Below, piece after piece: positions 63,944 to 64,000 of a stretch of DNA of 64,000 nt; position 1 is the first letter of the stretch, and the number at the start of each line of letters is the position of its first letter. The DNA lies in assembly GCF_003259505.1 (NCBI RefSeq), contig NZ_QLLK01000006.1:248001-312000 (forward strand). Direction: 5' to 3'. The stretch comes from Algoriphagus yeomjeoni. Its GTDB lineage: Bacteria > Bacteroidota > Bacteroidia > Cytophagales > Cyclobacteriaceae. The position numbers and the translations under genes were made by a program. The notes beneath the pieces are model-generated. The model did not search any database. It had not been told where the DNA came from and was given only the letters and a program-made list of their open reading frames with translations.

Positions 63944-64000
63944 TTTTACCGAGTGATTTTGGATGATTGTTAATAAATCTGCCTGTAAATTAGAGATTGT

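Noticed and set aside
1-64000. CRISPR array, prophage or insertion sequence
   Set aside because: No regularly spaced repeats, phage structural genes, integrases or transposases were seen; short palindromic repeats are the only mobile-like DNA.

Overview
The window looks like a chromosomal piece of a Bacteroidota bacterium, most likely order Cytophagales, family Cyclobacteriaceae (Algoriphagus-like). This placement is inferred from gene content and not tested by a search. The signs are two SusC/SusD pairs, TonB-linked receptors with a carboxypeptidase-like N-terminal domain, GSCFA, DUF4174 and DUF1801 proteins, a TamL-type lipoprotein, a histone H1-like small protein, a moderately AT-rich sequence, and promoters that fit the Bacteroidota pattern TTG-(19-21)-TAnnTTTG. 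I see no rRNA, tRNA, CRISPR array, prophage or insertion sequence.

Layout. 1-4.5 kb (minus strand): a secreted esterase, a DCC-family thiol protein, a cytochrome c/FG-GAP fusion and an NAD-dependent epimerase. 4.8-6.7 kb (plus): aguB-aguA, converting agmatine to putrescine behind a consensus promoter. 6.8-9.3 kb: a REP-like palindrome, a lipoprotein esterase, and two toxin-antitoxin modules meeting tail to tail (higBA on plus; a DUF6364-like antitoxin with a PIN toxin on minus). 9.3-15 kb (minus): priA, a YyaL-type thioredoxin-domain protein and a GSCFA protein. 15.3-17.7 kb: an ECF sigma factor with a membrane partner, then DUF1801 and DUF1835 proteins.

17.8-34 kb is a nutrient-uptake region. 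An S9D-like glutamyl peptidase and susC-susD run on plus; a second susC-susD, a DD-carboxypeptidase-like lipoprotein, a second S9 peptidase and a VOC protein run on minus. There are no glycoside hydrolases but several peptidases, so peptides are a plausible substrate (inference). 34-45 kb: a K+-dependent membrane pyrophosphatase, an HD phosphohydrolase, an altered class A beta-lactamase-like protein, three small conserved proteins, a GlcG-like protein, a Tat-exported oxidoreductase, a histone H1-like protein missed by length cut-offs, and a porin plus outer-membrane barrel pair. 45-49 kb: a long OmpA-type protein with an unknown secreted partner.

49-55 kb: tamL-hemF-PAP2 facing a trmH-type methyltransferase gene and a bile-acid-type transporter, with only 19 bp between the two start codons. 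55-64 kb: acyl-CoA-binding protein, citrate synthase, the complete SUF iron-sulfur operon (sufB, a four-helix-bundle gene, sufCDSE, a sufT-like gene, bacilliredoxin), and an Lrp/AsnC regulator.

I found no clear-cut wholly new system. The best leads are the four-helix-bundle gene lodged inside the suf operon, the interlocked tamL/trmH starts, the OmpA/partner pair, the cytochrome-FG-GAP fusion, the paired toxin-antitoxin island, and a possible leader peptide coupled to the S9D peptidase.
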